From Mucidula mucida (taxonomy: Eukaryota > Basidiomycota > Agaricomycetes > Agaricales > Physalacriaceae), in contig JADNYV010000088.1 in assembly GCA_015501055.1 (NCBI GenBank), positions 81,160 through 145,159 on the forward strand: a stretch of 64,000 bases of DNA. Reading direction: 5' to 3'. This document shows, one piece after another, positions 24,558 to 36,429 of the stretch (position 1 is its first letter; the number at the start of each line of letters is the position of its first letter). The translations under genes were made by a program, and so were the position numbers. Under the pieces are notes generated by a model. It saw only the letters and a program-made list of their open reading frames with translations. It was not told the DNA's origin and made no database searches.

Positions 24558-27500
24558 ATGGACAACCCGCCCGCCATCTCCGGTGAGTCGTGAGCTTTCA
24601 GCTACGCCCGCCCCTTCATAGACGTCGGAGCAGCTTTCGATGTAGCACTATCAGCACAGATTCAAAAACTTCAACTTACCGTTGACGCGCCTTTGTTTGA
24701 TGCGTCAACCCCGGCGGAGCTGTTGACCATTATCGCGACCGAAACAGAACGGTATCTAGCGAAAGATTCGATTCATCGGGCATTGGACTGGTCTGCTAGT
24801 ATCGTCGAGCCTCTTCTCAAGTTCTTGAGCGCTATCGACGCAGGTATTTCATCTCATCCGGAGCTGGGTGGTATTGTATGGGGATGTATACGTTTCATTC
24901 TTACGGTGTGTTTCTCCCTCGAAGTGTCGCCTAGCTTTTCACGCGTGTAGAAAAGGTGGCTTGTTCACATTCGAAGTACTTTGACATGATTGTCACCACC
25001 CTTACGGGTATTTCGCTTCGATTACATTTTTATCAAGACTACGCTCTCGTGTTATACAGAAATTCCAGCTCTGTACAACAGGTACGTGCCCAAGGCATAT
25101 AATTTCAAAACTTATGTTTTCACATCAGGCTCTTGCACGCGTCTATGGCGCTATACTCGACTTTTGTCATGAGGTCCACTACGTCTTCCATAAACCTCAT
25201 TCAAGGAAGCGAAGAGGTCTGTCGCTGAACTACATGATAATGCCTCAATTTGGACTAACCAGCTTCCAGGATCGTTGACGACACTCGCCATTTCTATTCA
25301 GCCATGGCGCGAGACCAAGATGCGCCAAATTGTCGAGGAACTTGATCGAGTACAGTCTTATCTCAAGGATGAGGTCGAGCACGTTGACAGAATGACCGAC
25401 CTTCATACCCGCAATCACGTCGATCGACATTTGACGAATGTCGAACACTCGGCCCTCTGCATCGAAGCGGGGCTTTCGAAGGCGATCCAGGATATAGCGC
25501 TGCAAGCAGAGGTCGCTGCCAACAGCAGAGAAAAGCAAGAGTATTCGGAGAATGGTACCGATCCTCTTGCTTCGCTGACGTGTTACCTGACAAGTTATAT
25601 GTCTAGAACGCCGATTCAAAAATTTGATTGCCAGCATACCTCATACTGAATGTGTCGATATACAGGAAGAGGTTTACGCCAGAATCGAGAATGATCCGTA
25701 TCACGGTCGATGGTTACTCCATCATCCGGAGTATCAACGTTGGATAACAGGAAGTAGTGGTAATCGAATTTTGCGGGTAGTTGGAAAACGTATGTGTTAC
25801 TAGTTGTTTTTGTTGACACTAGCTAACAGCGCTGTGTTTCTAGCTGGTGCTGGAAAGACCGTGTTAACGTAAGTTTATTCTGTCCGACAAACCAGATTGC
25901 TGTCTTAAGAAGCTGCAACAGATCCATGATAATCAAAGATCTTGCAAGGCACCAGAAAAGCCTACCTGTCTACGAGATTGCGGTGTCCTTCTTCTACTGT
26001 CGATACGACGATACCACTCGACAAAAGCCTTTGGATGTTCTAGGTTCAATACACCGACAGCTGCTGTTACAACTTCCTACGTACCTGCAGCTCCAGACGG
26101 AGACGTGTTTGTCGCACACCGTTTCGGAACTGCTCGACGCTATCTGTTCGACCGTCCGGCATTTCAGGCTGGTATACGTTATCATAGATGCACTCGATGA
26201 ATGTCCTGCGGATACGCTCGATGTTTTACTACCCGCCCTAAAGCGGCTGGAGTTGAAGCTGCTCCTAGTCAGCCGGCCGATTTCGCGATTCTTGCTATAT
26301 TTTGCGACTGCGTGGGTTATAGAAGTCACCGATACAGATGTTGCTCCAGACATTTGGCGCTACGTTCACAGGCGTGTTCACAATCCTGAAGAACACGAAG
26401 CCGCTCTTCATATCTCGAATCCAGCAGTATTCAACGAGGTGGTCGATACCCTTGTTACCAAAGCTGACGGAATGTTAGTTTCTGTCCATCTATGTCGTAG
26501 CTTTGTTAACCGTCATCTTAGGTTTCTATGGGTCAATTTTCAAATCCTGCACCTCTGCGAACAGAGAACAGACCACGACATCATGGTAGCGCTGGACTCA
26601 CTACCTCGTGGACTGTTTGCTACCTTCCATCGCGCTCTCGAACATGCATACGAGCTATCAGGACCACGGCGCGCGCGCGTGAAGCGTGTTTTCACTTGGC
26701 TTATATCCTATGGTGGCCCGGTACCTCTTGATCTTTTGCAGCAGGCGATTGCCGTTGAGGAGATGGACGCCACATGGGATACTTCCAAGCTGGTGACGGA
26801 TCCAAAAAGTCTGGTAGACGATTGCGCCAACTTGATAAGGCTCTCCCATGAAGGTGTTCAATTCGTGCACGCATCCGTTCGCGATTTTCTGCTCGAAGAT
26901 AACGGACGAGATACCCCTTCTATGCGGTATTTTTCGTGCTCGTCAATACAGCAACAACATTGCGACGTCTTCTTCACATGTTGTAAGGCGTCTCGGCTTC
27001 TCGACTGCCTGAAAGATAGGATGCCATATACATCCTTGATCTCGTACATTCAAAACGACTCTCTTGCACACATTCGTCATATTGATGAGATAGGCGAGCC
27101 TCGTGACGTGCTTTCTACCTTCATGAGCATGCTTTGCTTGAACAAATTATCACCCTTCCATAGGTAGGTTTGCTCTTTCACTTCTCTCCTGGAAACGAGT
27201 CCTGATTGTCGGTTTTAGTCACTTCGACGACTTCATTGGTTTTGGCCCTGAAGCAAACTTTGACATGCTCACTCATCTGTGCGCCTACTTATCGTGCACT
27301 CGTATCCTGGGCCACCTGCTTCAGTCACAAGGTGGAAGTGTATGGCATATCGACAGCGGTGGGCGCACGCCATTGCATTATGCCACGGGATTTCTCTTTC
27401 CACCTATTCAATTCTTTGAAGTATCACCCGAATGTGCTCGTTTGTTACTACAAGCAGGCGCCGACGCCACTGCAGCGGACGACAACGCGCTTACCCCATT

Positions 27501-28187
27501 ACACTACATCGCCACCAAACCTACCATCGCAGCCCCCGAGTGCGACACAGAAGTCATGTTGGCATGGATGCTGTTGGAGCACGGCGCGGACCCGAACGCG
27601 CAGAACCTCCAAGGTGTTCGTCCAGTTCACCTTGTAACCATAAACGACTACATAAATCGGCGTCTGCTGGCGTTTCTTGTCCAGCGTGGCGCGGATGTCA
27701 ACGCTCGCGACCTCCACGGGGACACGCCTTGCATCTTCTCTTCCATAAATGTTGGGTCAGCGATGAGGATACGAAATTCCTCCTTACATGCGGAGCCGAT
27801 CCCAACTTGGCGAACCACGCTGGCTTGACGCCGTTGCAGGTTCTGCTCACACGGCCGAGGGTGAAGAGCCAGTACGAGCGCCATTTGATCCGGCGTGTGG
27901 TTGGTATTCTTCTCGAAGGAGGCGCGCACGTTCAGCATGTGTTTGCTGAGCCTGAAGTAGCGGGTATGATTCGGAGGAAGTGGGGGAACGATAGGAAGAT
28001 GATGCTGAAGCTTTCTTCGTTGGACGAGGGAGGGGTGAAGAAGAAGGCGCATTTTGACGGGCCGTGCCGTTTGGGCGAAGTGGTCTCTTCGTGGCATGTC
28101 GCGTATAGCTCACCAGACCCGCTTCTGCGACGTGATAGTTCCGAGGACCAGTTTCTGGGTGATCTGCGCACAAGTTCTCTTCGGTAG
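24558..28187 (+). CDS. NLR-like protein: helical N-domain, P-loop NTPase, ankyrin repeats (NLR-B)
   Basis: A STAND-type sensor, about 1,050 residues in about ten exons. Start MDNPPAIS at 24,558. N-terminal helical domain (HRALDWSASIVEPLLKFL, GIVWGCIRFIL, ALARVYGAIL), then a P-loop NTPase. Walker A is VGKPGAGKTVLT, encoded mostly by a 25-nt micro-exon (25,844-25,868). Walker B is VYVIIDALDECPAD (about 26,180), then LLLVSRP (sensor-like) and a winged-helix-like stretch (HRALEHAYELSGPRRARVKRVFTWL). The C-terminus has at least five ankyrin-type repeats (GRTPLHYAT, ALTPLHYIA, HGADPNAQN, RGADVNARD, CGADPNLAN). Fungal proteins of this design act in non-self recognition and programmed cell death. There is one apparent frameshift in the fourth repeat (about 27,728). 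The frame resumes and ends at 28,187. A product ending at 27,828 is the alternative. Confidence 0.75.
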
Positions 28188-30055
28188 TAGTTGACTTTGT
28201 GGTACAGTTTTGATGTCTACTTGCAGTTTCAAGGGCCTTGTATATTTCCTGGGGGAGAATTTATGGTTGTCAATCAATTTCGAATTAGCACAACCCGATG
28301 ATTTCTCAGTCGTTGCTTTTGTCTGTAAACGTCAGCTCATGATTGTCCAGCGATAGATCTGTACAAGAAGTGACCGATCACGAAATCGGGCGCACAGATC
28401 TGCTCGTGCGGTCCTCGCGTGCTGTAGATGCCGCATTCCGGCATACGCTGACGCGGGCAAGTAGCAGCTTGGTAGCAGCACGTCCTCCCTCACAGTATAA
28501 ACGGTACCATTTTCATGCAAGACAGATGTTTGTATTATACAGAACATTTCACGAAGATTTGAACAAGAAGACAAAGACGAGGTGTTGCAGCGGCAGCCCA
28601 GTCTGCTGAACCAATTCAACCCTATTTCCCGCCACTGACCAGGAAGCCGGAAGATACTGTGTTATCCTAATAGTATGTTCAATGCTAGAAGGGGTCGTTT
28701 TGGGGACCAGAAGAATGAGGTCCACTCGTATTTGGCTAATGCCGGGACGCGGCATCTGCAGCACGCGAGGACCACGCGAGCAGATCTTGGATCTGTACCT
28801 CAAGCACCTAGGAGGCCGGCCCAATTTCCGGTATTCAAGATCTCATGCCGGTGTTCTATCAAAACCAGAACCAAGCACCGCCACACAAAGTGCTCAATCT
28901 TCGACTTTTACCCCCTCAGAAAAGCCCCTTCACAATGCTAGATACTCGGATATCAGGATTCATTCCCCTAAGCAGCCTCACACCTAACCTCCTCCGAACG
29001 CTGGACCACGCCTCATGTATTGTTCCAATCAAAGGTCACTCATCTCTCATTGAGTCGCGCCTGTGGGTCCCTCATACTTATTTCGCTGACGCCACATCTT
29101 GACTACCGAGAGAGAGGCACACTATACCAGGTGTCACGGTCGGACCTCGACCTAACGTTCACTGAGGACCGAGTTCAACGTTCCCATATCTATCTACTCC
29201 TGTCAATTGTATTGCCCAACAAACTACCACCTATTCAATATCGCGTCTTCCTCCGAAGTGACCGCATTCGAGACCCTATGTCATCCCACATGACAAGCCA
29301 GCTGTGGAAACGGCATCCACAAACATTTATATTTGCTGACTAATGACACAGTAATCATAGATACCATGTTTAGAGCTCCATGCTCTCATCAAAATCGACG
29401 AACATCTTGACTGTTTTCCACCCAATGAATGTCGGTCACGTCGGGGTTCAAGCTAGTAACCTCCAACAGCTTGTCGGACTCTTAGATGCTACTTGACTTG
29501 CGATATCATCCTGGCTAATTTCGTCGCAATGCTCATACAGGTCGAACACCTACTCCGGACTGGTTCTGGTGAGTAGTACATTGTTCATCACAAAGACGGC
29601 ATGCCAATTTCATGCTAGAGCCTGGCTACTCGTCCCATACACCGAGTTCTCATTGAAAGCATAACTCCGTTGGCGACTAAAATAATCTCGAAATTCAATT
29701 CTGTGCACTTGGACGCAACGATTTCCATTTTACTATAAGCACACACTGACCCTGCCAGAACGTTCGCATACACGAACTTACGAAGTACGTAGCCTGGGCA
29801 GACGAGTCTCCGCATGGACCTCGCCATCGCATCTTGATATTTAAAAGGCCCTCTACTCCTCCGGAAGGAGGAGTGAGCGCCCTCAGAGCAGACACGTTGT
29901 CGACGCCGACGCCTGATGTATTCTCGGACGCCAGCATGTCGTAACCCTCGCCCCGGCGCTTAGCCCGTGATGAGGCCTCCTCATCAATCATTTACATACA
30001 TCAGCTATCTCGGCAACTTTACTGATCCTCTATATCTACCCTCTTTATCCCCAAC
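28188..30055. other. Intergenic, no gene recognised
   Basis: No frame here looks coding. It contains an imperfect inverted repeat (28,390-28,444 and 28,739-28,793). A short perfect hairpin (29,855-29,874, 8-bp stem, GGAA loop) lies nearby. The right end is the permease promoter (TATATC at about 30,031). Confidence 0.4.
28390..28793. repeat. Imperfect inverted repeat, about 50-bp arms
   Basis: The reverse complement of 28,390-28,444 and the sequence at 28,739-28,793 share the core GGCATCTRCAGCACGCGAGG and agree at roughly nine of ten positions over about 50 nt, separated by about 295 nt. I find no transposase and no clear target duplication, so this may be a foldback or miniature element, or simply an inverted duplication. 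Confidence 0.55.
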
Positions 30056-32625
30056 ATGGCCAACTATACGCTCCTCCCGATGGCCCCCTCCTCCTTCGAC
30101 GAGGAACGAAGTGAGTTTCGTCTTTTCAGCTCTTGCCCTGACGTTGTTAAATTGCGTTTAGGTATAGGCGACAACGATTCGGACGTTGCTAGTGTGGACA
30201 TCGATTTCAATGCTAAGACACGAGAGCACGCTAATCTCAGGCGGTCCCTCAACGGACGACATACTGCTTTACTCGCCATTTCATCCGGAATAGGTCCGTA
30301 TATTATCCGTCATCACACCTCCCGATACCTATCCACGATTCGTTCCGCCTGCAGGTACTGGTCTTTTCGTGAGTGACTCATTGTGCGGACTGTTCGCGTC
30401 CTCATCGTTCTATAGCTCGGTTCTGGGTCTGCACTGTCCAACGCTGGTCCACTGGGTATCTATCCGTGCTCTACATCCTAATCATCGGGATGGGGCTCAC
30501 TGGTTCGCTTTCCAGGTCTTCTGCTTGGATATGCCTTGATGGGATTGATCACTTCTGGCGTCGCCTTCATCAGTGCTGAGACGGCGGCGTTCCTGCCCGT
30601 TAGTGGAGGCTTCATTCGTACGTATTCCAATACAATAACGGCCACATACCTCATGTCCATCTTCTTAGGTCACATTCCCATGTTTACGGATCGCGCTTTG
30701 GGAATCACTGTGAGTCAAGCTGTTACGAGAAGTCGGCTTCGTTCTGAAACCGCTTATAGGTGGGATGGATGTTCTGGTACCTACTAGCAATTTTTGCAGC
30801 GGCAGAAGTTGTCGCTGCGTCCAGTCTAATCGGATATTGTGCGCGATTTTCCTGGTAAAAAATGCGCGCATCTCATACAAGTATTGACCTCCAGGGAGAC
30901 CGGACCTCAGTCCTGCAATATTCATAAGCGTTTTCGGCTTCCTCATGGTCGTCTTCAACTTCCTTCCCGTTCGGTTTTATGGAGAGCTAGAATTCTTCTT
31001 CGGGATTCTCAAGTCTTTGCTTATTATCGCCCTTATTCTTGCGGGAATCATTGTGGATGTAGGCGGATCTCCGACCGGCGAGGTGCGTGTGTACCTTACA
31101 ATACGGTGCATGTGGTGAACTCATTTTTGACGCCAGTACATCGGTGGCAGGAATTGGCACCCAAAACCTATCAAAGAATACCTAGTATCTGGTGGCACTG
31201 GACGTTTCCTCGCGGTCTGGAGTACACTTAATAAGTCGTCTTACACCTCCGTACCCCTCCTTCCTGACATGAACGCCAGTCAACGCGGCGTTTGCTATGG
31301 GAAACATCCAAATTACGACAAGTATCGGTTCAGAAGTCATCAATCCGCGTGTAAATCTCCCCAAGGCTATGAGACGCGTATTCTGGAGAATCTTCTTCTT
31401 TGTATGCAATGTCTCTCTATATTTGGACGCAGCCTGATAATCATGATGCTCACAGTACATCGTGTCTTTGATTGTTGTCGGTTTACTGATTTCTGCGGAC
31501 GACCCTCGCCTGGGAACTGGTAGCGATATCGCGTCATCGCCGTTCGTTCTGGCTTTCAATACCGCTGGCATCAAAGTCTTCCCCTCGATCATCAATGCGG
31601 TTGTAATCACTAGTGCATTTTCGTCTGGGAACGGTGTGATATTCCTCGCATCGCGCACGCTTGTCGGGCTTGCCTCAGACGGCTCTGCCCCTCGATTCAT
31701 GCTGAAGACCAATCGCGTCGGGTAAGAATAAGTTCTGCTTTCTTTGGAGTGGCGTGTAGACTAACAGTTTGTCGAAGAGCACCATACTGGGCCGTGGCAT
31801 CATCATGCATTTTATTGCCTTTGGCTTATCTGAATTGTGGTGGCGATACACCGACTACGGTCTTCAACTGGTTCACGTCATTGATGTCTGTGTTCCAATT
31901 TCTTCATCATGGCGTTACGCTGACCGGGAGCACACAGTGCTGTGGCGGGGTTGAACATATGGGTCGTTATCTGCCTCGCCTATGTCCGATTCTACTGGGG
32001 CATGAAGAAGCGAGGCTTCAACCGCAACGATCTCTTCTACAAGAGTTGGGGTCAGCCTGGAGTTGCTAGTGCGTACATGATGTTCTTTCGCTTTGCGCGA
32101 TGAATGATGGCAGCCCAGTTGCGTGTGGTATTATGTGTTCCCTCATAGTGTTGTTCTCTGGATTCGCCGTCTTCTTCCCGGGCAACTGGTCTGTCTCGGT
32201 TTTCCTGTCGAACTATGTAAGTGACACCGGTCGATGGTTATTTTAACCTTCGTTGAACATACGCCGAATAGATAAACTGCTTCGTGTTCGCAGTCCTTTA
32301 CGTTGCGCTGAAACTCACAATCAAATCCCCGTGGATCTCCTATGAAGACATGGATTTCTCCCAGATGGATGCGATCAAGGCTGAGAAGAAGGCGCAAGAG
32401 CTTCACACAGACACGTCTAAGAGAAACTCTTTGATGCGTAGATCTTGTCGCCTATACTATACACAATTCTTCAAGAAACGTTATCATTGTACGATAGGAA
32501 TCCTGCCGCGGCTCAAGGCGGCAACGGTCCGAGCACGTGGCCGTGATGACCGACCACTTCTCTCACCATCTGTGACGCGATTCAATATCGTATTAGTCGC
32601 GCGCGCCGCATTCTGGCTCGGTTAG
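30056..32625 (+). CDS. Amino-acid permease (yeast AAT/YAT family)
   Basis: Plasma-membrane proton/amino-acid symporter of the APC superfamily, about 560-590 residues in about twelve exons; it resembles dicarboxylic/general amino-acid permeases. Start MANYTLLPMAPS at 30,056. Hydrophilic N-terminus, then LNGRHTALLAISSGIGTGLFLGSGSAL (consensus helix-breaking TM1), GLLLGYALMG, FISAETAAFLPVSGGFIRH, VGWMFWYLL (TM3), EVVAASSLIGYW, GFLMVVFNFLPVRFYGELEF, then GRNWHPKPIKEYL, VNAAFAMGNIQI, SEVINPRVNLPKAMRRVFWR and SGNGVIFLASRTLVGLASDGSAP, and the last helices (GFAVFFPGNWSVSVFL). C-terminal tail KSPWISYEDMDFSQMDAIKAE. Every interruption in the raw frame is explained by a short GT-AG intron. The exact C-terminus (after about 32,440) is uncertain. 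Its substrate cannot be read from the sequence. Confidence 0.8.
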
Positions 32626-32644
32626 ATAGACTATCTCGCCCGAA

Positions 32645-34943
32645 TTGATGCCTCTTCCTAGGAACAAGATACACAAAAAGCGACTGGCCCCAAAGGCGAT
32701 ATGCAGTGCAGATGCAACACCTCTAGGCGACTCCTACATGGGACGCATGGATAATGCGGAAGGATGGAATGCCGTGATTTCCATTATCTGTGAAGGATTC
32801 AAGTTACCAGGCTTGGGGAGCTCTCGTCTTGAGGAATGCATTTAAATCATCGCCTTTCAAAGATTTGACGACGCGTCACGGTCTCAAGAAAATTCACGCC
32901 AAGTTTGACACCATCTATGCGCGCTTAGATGGCGCGTATGAGGCTTATAAACACGAGGAGAAGATTACTGGTGGGATCATTGGCGTCTACGCCCGGATGT
33001 GCGCTGATGACCTGATACGCGACAGGCTATATAATAAAGGTAAGCACTACTTGGAATGCCATAGACTCCAAGCTTATCGTAGAAATGAACCAGGATTCTT
33101 GCGGCATATATTCCCTCTTCTTCGTGTACCAACGGCTCGGCACCTCGCTCTGCGAGCCCTCTGTGCAATAACTCACAGTCTCAGCACTCAAGGCCGACTT
33201 GAAGTTGCTCGCGATCATAGGTTTCTTCAAAGGTCTCTTGAAGACTTCCCAGATGACCCAGTGGGCTCGGAATTGGGTGTCGTCGTTCTGTCTCATGTCA
33301 TTGATGCAGTCATCGGCTTTACTGCAGACAGTACGCCTCCCCAGCTGTTCAAGGAGCTAGACATGGCGTCCATACTACAGACTGTCGTCGACAGCGCCAA
33401 ATACCCCTTCACATCCCCGTATCTTCTGGGTCATGCCCACGCCCTGTTTGCAATTTATAACTGCGCCGCTCACTTTTTTGGTTGCCGGTCTTCGTAGTAC
33501 TAGTCTCGCTTTCAGATGCAGCTCTCTAGATGCACTTCTAAGACTTTACGATCACGGTTCCGAAACCCACCATCTCTCCACAAACACCGCTGACCTAATC
33601 AAGACGATTCAGCACCTCCCAGGATACCAACATTTTGAAAACGCGACCGTTTCAGCGACGATCTCGGATCTCGTTCTCGCCATGGCGAAGTACCAGACCC
33701 ATAAAGACTTGTACAAGCTTGGGCTTGTATTCGCGGAAGTTTCCATTCGTATTCCCCAGATAGAGTTCTCTTTCCCGTCGAGTGCCGTTGTCGTTCCTAG
33801 GGGCACGTCGACAAGTTTCAGTGTGTTGCAGATAGATCCAATCCAGATCTGGATAGATTCCATCCCCAACTGCGCCACCGCCATCCGCGAACACGGCAAA
33901 GGATCAGAGCAACATCTGGCTGACATCCTGGAAATCAAGTATCTTTTTCAGCCCCCGGAAAAAGCATCCGAAATGGAGAGGGCTTTGGACTTGGCGGAAA
34001 AGGGCGTCGGGCGTTACCCAGATTGCGCATTTTTCTACGACGTGCTCTGTGTTCGTGGCTACGGGGAGCACGAGGATGATGACGCATCCAGTCTGAAGTG
34101 GGCAAAGAAGGGTTTGAAGTGTCGCGACACACCTCGTTTTCTCCGGCTGGATCTGCTACACTATGCCGTTACCTGGGCGGGCTATCTTGGCGTTCTGAAG
34201 ATGAAGACTGCGACGACAACGGAGTATGCATGGACAGAAGGCTCGGCCTTTCTGATAAGTGCGTTGGAGGATTCGGAGACGTATATCAAGGAAGCACCTC
34301 CGGATGCAGTCTTTCTCAAAGACATGCTTTCTTGGAATCTTCTTCTTCGCATTGTCCTGAAGGGTCCAGAAATTCCTTTGGGTTCAAGCGAGTTCAAGGT
34401 CGTGTACCACTTCCTCGCCGACTACATCGCTGGATCTCATTCTTTCTCAATATACGATTCAACAGATCAAGAATACCGAAAGCCTTCGGACACTCATCGG
34501 CGCTCAAAGTGAACGTACAGCCCTGTATGTTGCACAAGAGGCGGTCGTCAAATTATACGCGGAATCCGTTGCAGAGTGGGGCACGGCCATACGAAGAAAT
34601 GACAGGGTACACGCCTGGGAATCGCATCCGCCTAAGGACGCCGATGAGGCTCTCGCTAAATGGTTGGAGGACTTGCCGGTCGACGACTCAACTGTCTATG
34701 TATGTAAAACCTCCCAGTCGAGCCCAACCATTAACTTCAATGCCGTCGCGTTGTATTGATGCTCGTGGTGTCGGAACTGTAGTGCAGTACTGAGAAAGTG
34801 CTCGCTTTGCGAGAAGTCGAGGTATGTCGGAGCTCGTTAAGACTTTCTATCGGGCTCAAATTACCCTTTTTTGCAGATACTGCGACGCGCTTTGTCAAAG
34901 AGCGCATTGGAAGGAGCATAAAAGGCACTGTCGACCTCAATAG
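32645..34943 (+). pseudogene. MYND-type zinc-finger protein gene, decaying
   Basis: Member of a large agaricomycete family with a helical-repeat body and a C-terminal MYND finger, usually a protein-protein interaction module. Start at about 32,645-32,648. The body includes AEGWNAVISII, TTRHGLKKIHAKFDTIY and LLRLYDHGSE. The finger is encoded by two exons at about 34,760-34,940: C-x2-C, then CSLC, YC, LC, H, C (ending KEHKRHCRPQ stop, TAG 34,941-34,943). Three lesions suggest decay. The frame slips by one near 33,465-33,475 and again near 34,430. An in-frame TGA at 34,757-34,759 sits just before the first finger cysteine, where CGA would read through. Some of these could be undetected introns. 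A retrotransposon starts four bases after the stop. Confidence 0.6.
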
Positions 34944-34946
34944 TGA
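34942..34946. repeat. Target-site duplication AGTGA, left copy
   Basis: Direct repeat partner of 43,293-43,297, flanking chromovirus A. It overlaps the last two bases of the MYND gene's stop codon. Confidence 0.92.
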
Positions 34947-35131
34947 TGTAAGCTCGACGTTACCGTCGAGTCACTAAGCTGACAGTCGCACGTTAGTTAC
35001 AGGATCAAAGCGTCGTGGTTAACCGTCGTGGTCGAAGTACAGGAATAAGTAGCTAAGTTCGTCCGATCGTTGGGTATGTAAATATAGTAGTATGTCCGTT
35101 ATGTCCGTGTGTCCATGTAAGTGGGCTTACA
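34947..35131 (-). repeat. Chromovirus A, 3' LTR (left copy)
   Basis: 185 bp with TG...CA ends. The purine-rich GAGGACGGGCGAG just inside it (minus strand, about 35,132-35,145) is the likely polypurine tract. Confidence 0.92.
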
Positions 35132-35352
35132 CTCGCCCGTCCTCTGAAAAAGAAACAGTGCGAAAAAATTTCGAAGGTAAGGAAACAAAAAAAAAAATGG
35201 AAACAAACAAATCATCATCAACCGGCGTCGGGTGCGTCAAAACCCAGTGGGAAAAAGCTACCGCGCTAACCCACTGTCCGAAACCGGCTAAAAATTCCAG
35301 AGGAAGCGGCTCTGCAGATGGAGGCCAGACCGTTAGGCTACGCGCGCCATGG

Positions 35353-36169
35353 TCACCGAGCTTCCCAAACGTCCAAGGCTTCGCAGTCCGTAAGTTCTGT
35401 ACGTGACAGCCAGTGGTCGTGACCGGCGTCGTACCCTCTCCATCGTACGAGGTACTGCCGACCGCGGCCGCGTTTCCTCTCGTCAATTATCTTCTCGATG
35501 AAGTATTCTTCAAGGCCGTCGTCTGTCATGATCGGGCCAGGTTGTTCTAGGCGCCGCGAAGGAAAGAGATCGTCGTTGTTTGGCGTGTAGCGACGTAACA
35601 GGGAACAGTGGAATTTCGGGAACTCGTTCGATGTAGGGATATCTAGAGTGTATGTCGAATGGTCAGTATCCTTGTCTAATATCGTGTAAGGGCCATCAAA
35701 GCGGGGGAAAAACTTAGCGACCCGCTTCTCATTCTTCTTGTTCGTTTTGTTTGCATAGTTCCTCCGCCGGTGGAATGTTGACAGTAGTACTCGTTCTCCA
35801 ATGGCGAAGTCCGGGTCAGCATTGCGATGTTTGTTCGCGGAAGCAGCCTGTGTTACTTTTGAAGCAATGAGCGCGTCTTGGGCTATAGCGGTGTCGCGCG
35901 TAAGTCGGTCGATCAGTTCAGTCGCCAGTTTCCCCGCATCTGAGAATGTTTGAGTGCCTGGCACGATGGGTGGCATGACCCTAGGTGAGCGTCCCATTCG
36001 CAGCTGGAAACCTGAGAAGCCAGTTGAGGCGTTGACGGTGTTCATAATGTTGAAGCGGATGACCGGAAGAGCCTTCACCCAGCCTTTCTGCTGCCGGTCG
36101 ACGTGGAATCTGATGGCTTCGTTTACCGTCTTGTTTGGGTGAAACGAAGATGACATTTTAATTTTAATA
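35353..36169 (-). pseudogene. Chromovirus A integrase C-terminal part and chromodomain
   Basis: Continuation of the pol frame beyond the hAT insertion. Resumes with IKIKMSSSFHP, then NKTVNEAIRFHV and the GPY/F-type domain (FFPRFDGPYTILDKD). It ends in a chromodomain (EYFIEKIIDERKR, QYLVRWRGYDAGHDHWL), which tethers integration complexes to histone marks. The stretch that should join FHP to NKTV, containing the third catalytic acidic residue of the integrase, is missing in frame. Confidence 0.85.
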
Positions 36170-36429
36170 CCGGACAGTAGAGTCGGACGCGAGTATAGAA
36201 TAAAAAAAGTACTCACGAATAAACTCATACTCATCATGCAAGCCAAGAGTATACTCGCACGTGAGTAGAGTAGAGTCTAGAGTCTATGGTGAGTCTAGAG
36301 TTTCAGTTTGGGGCCACGAATACTCGATAGACTCATACTCATAAATATTCGTGAATACTCATGAGTATTCTTATATTCGTGAGTATTCGTGAGTATTCAG
36401 CTCCTAATATATATTTTTTGAACAAAATG

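Noticed and set aside
29855..29874. Perfect 8-bp stem with GGAA loop as a possible terminator
   Set aside because: Isolated hairpin in a eukaryotic intergenic region, no T-tract and no adjacent gene end.
36178..36420. Short direct repeats resembling a CRISPR or satellite array
   Set aside because: They are the subterminal repeats of the hAT element, degenerate and without spacers.
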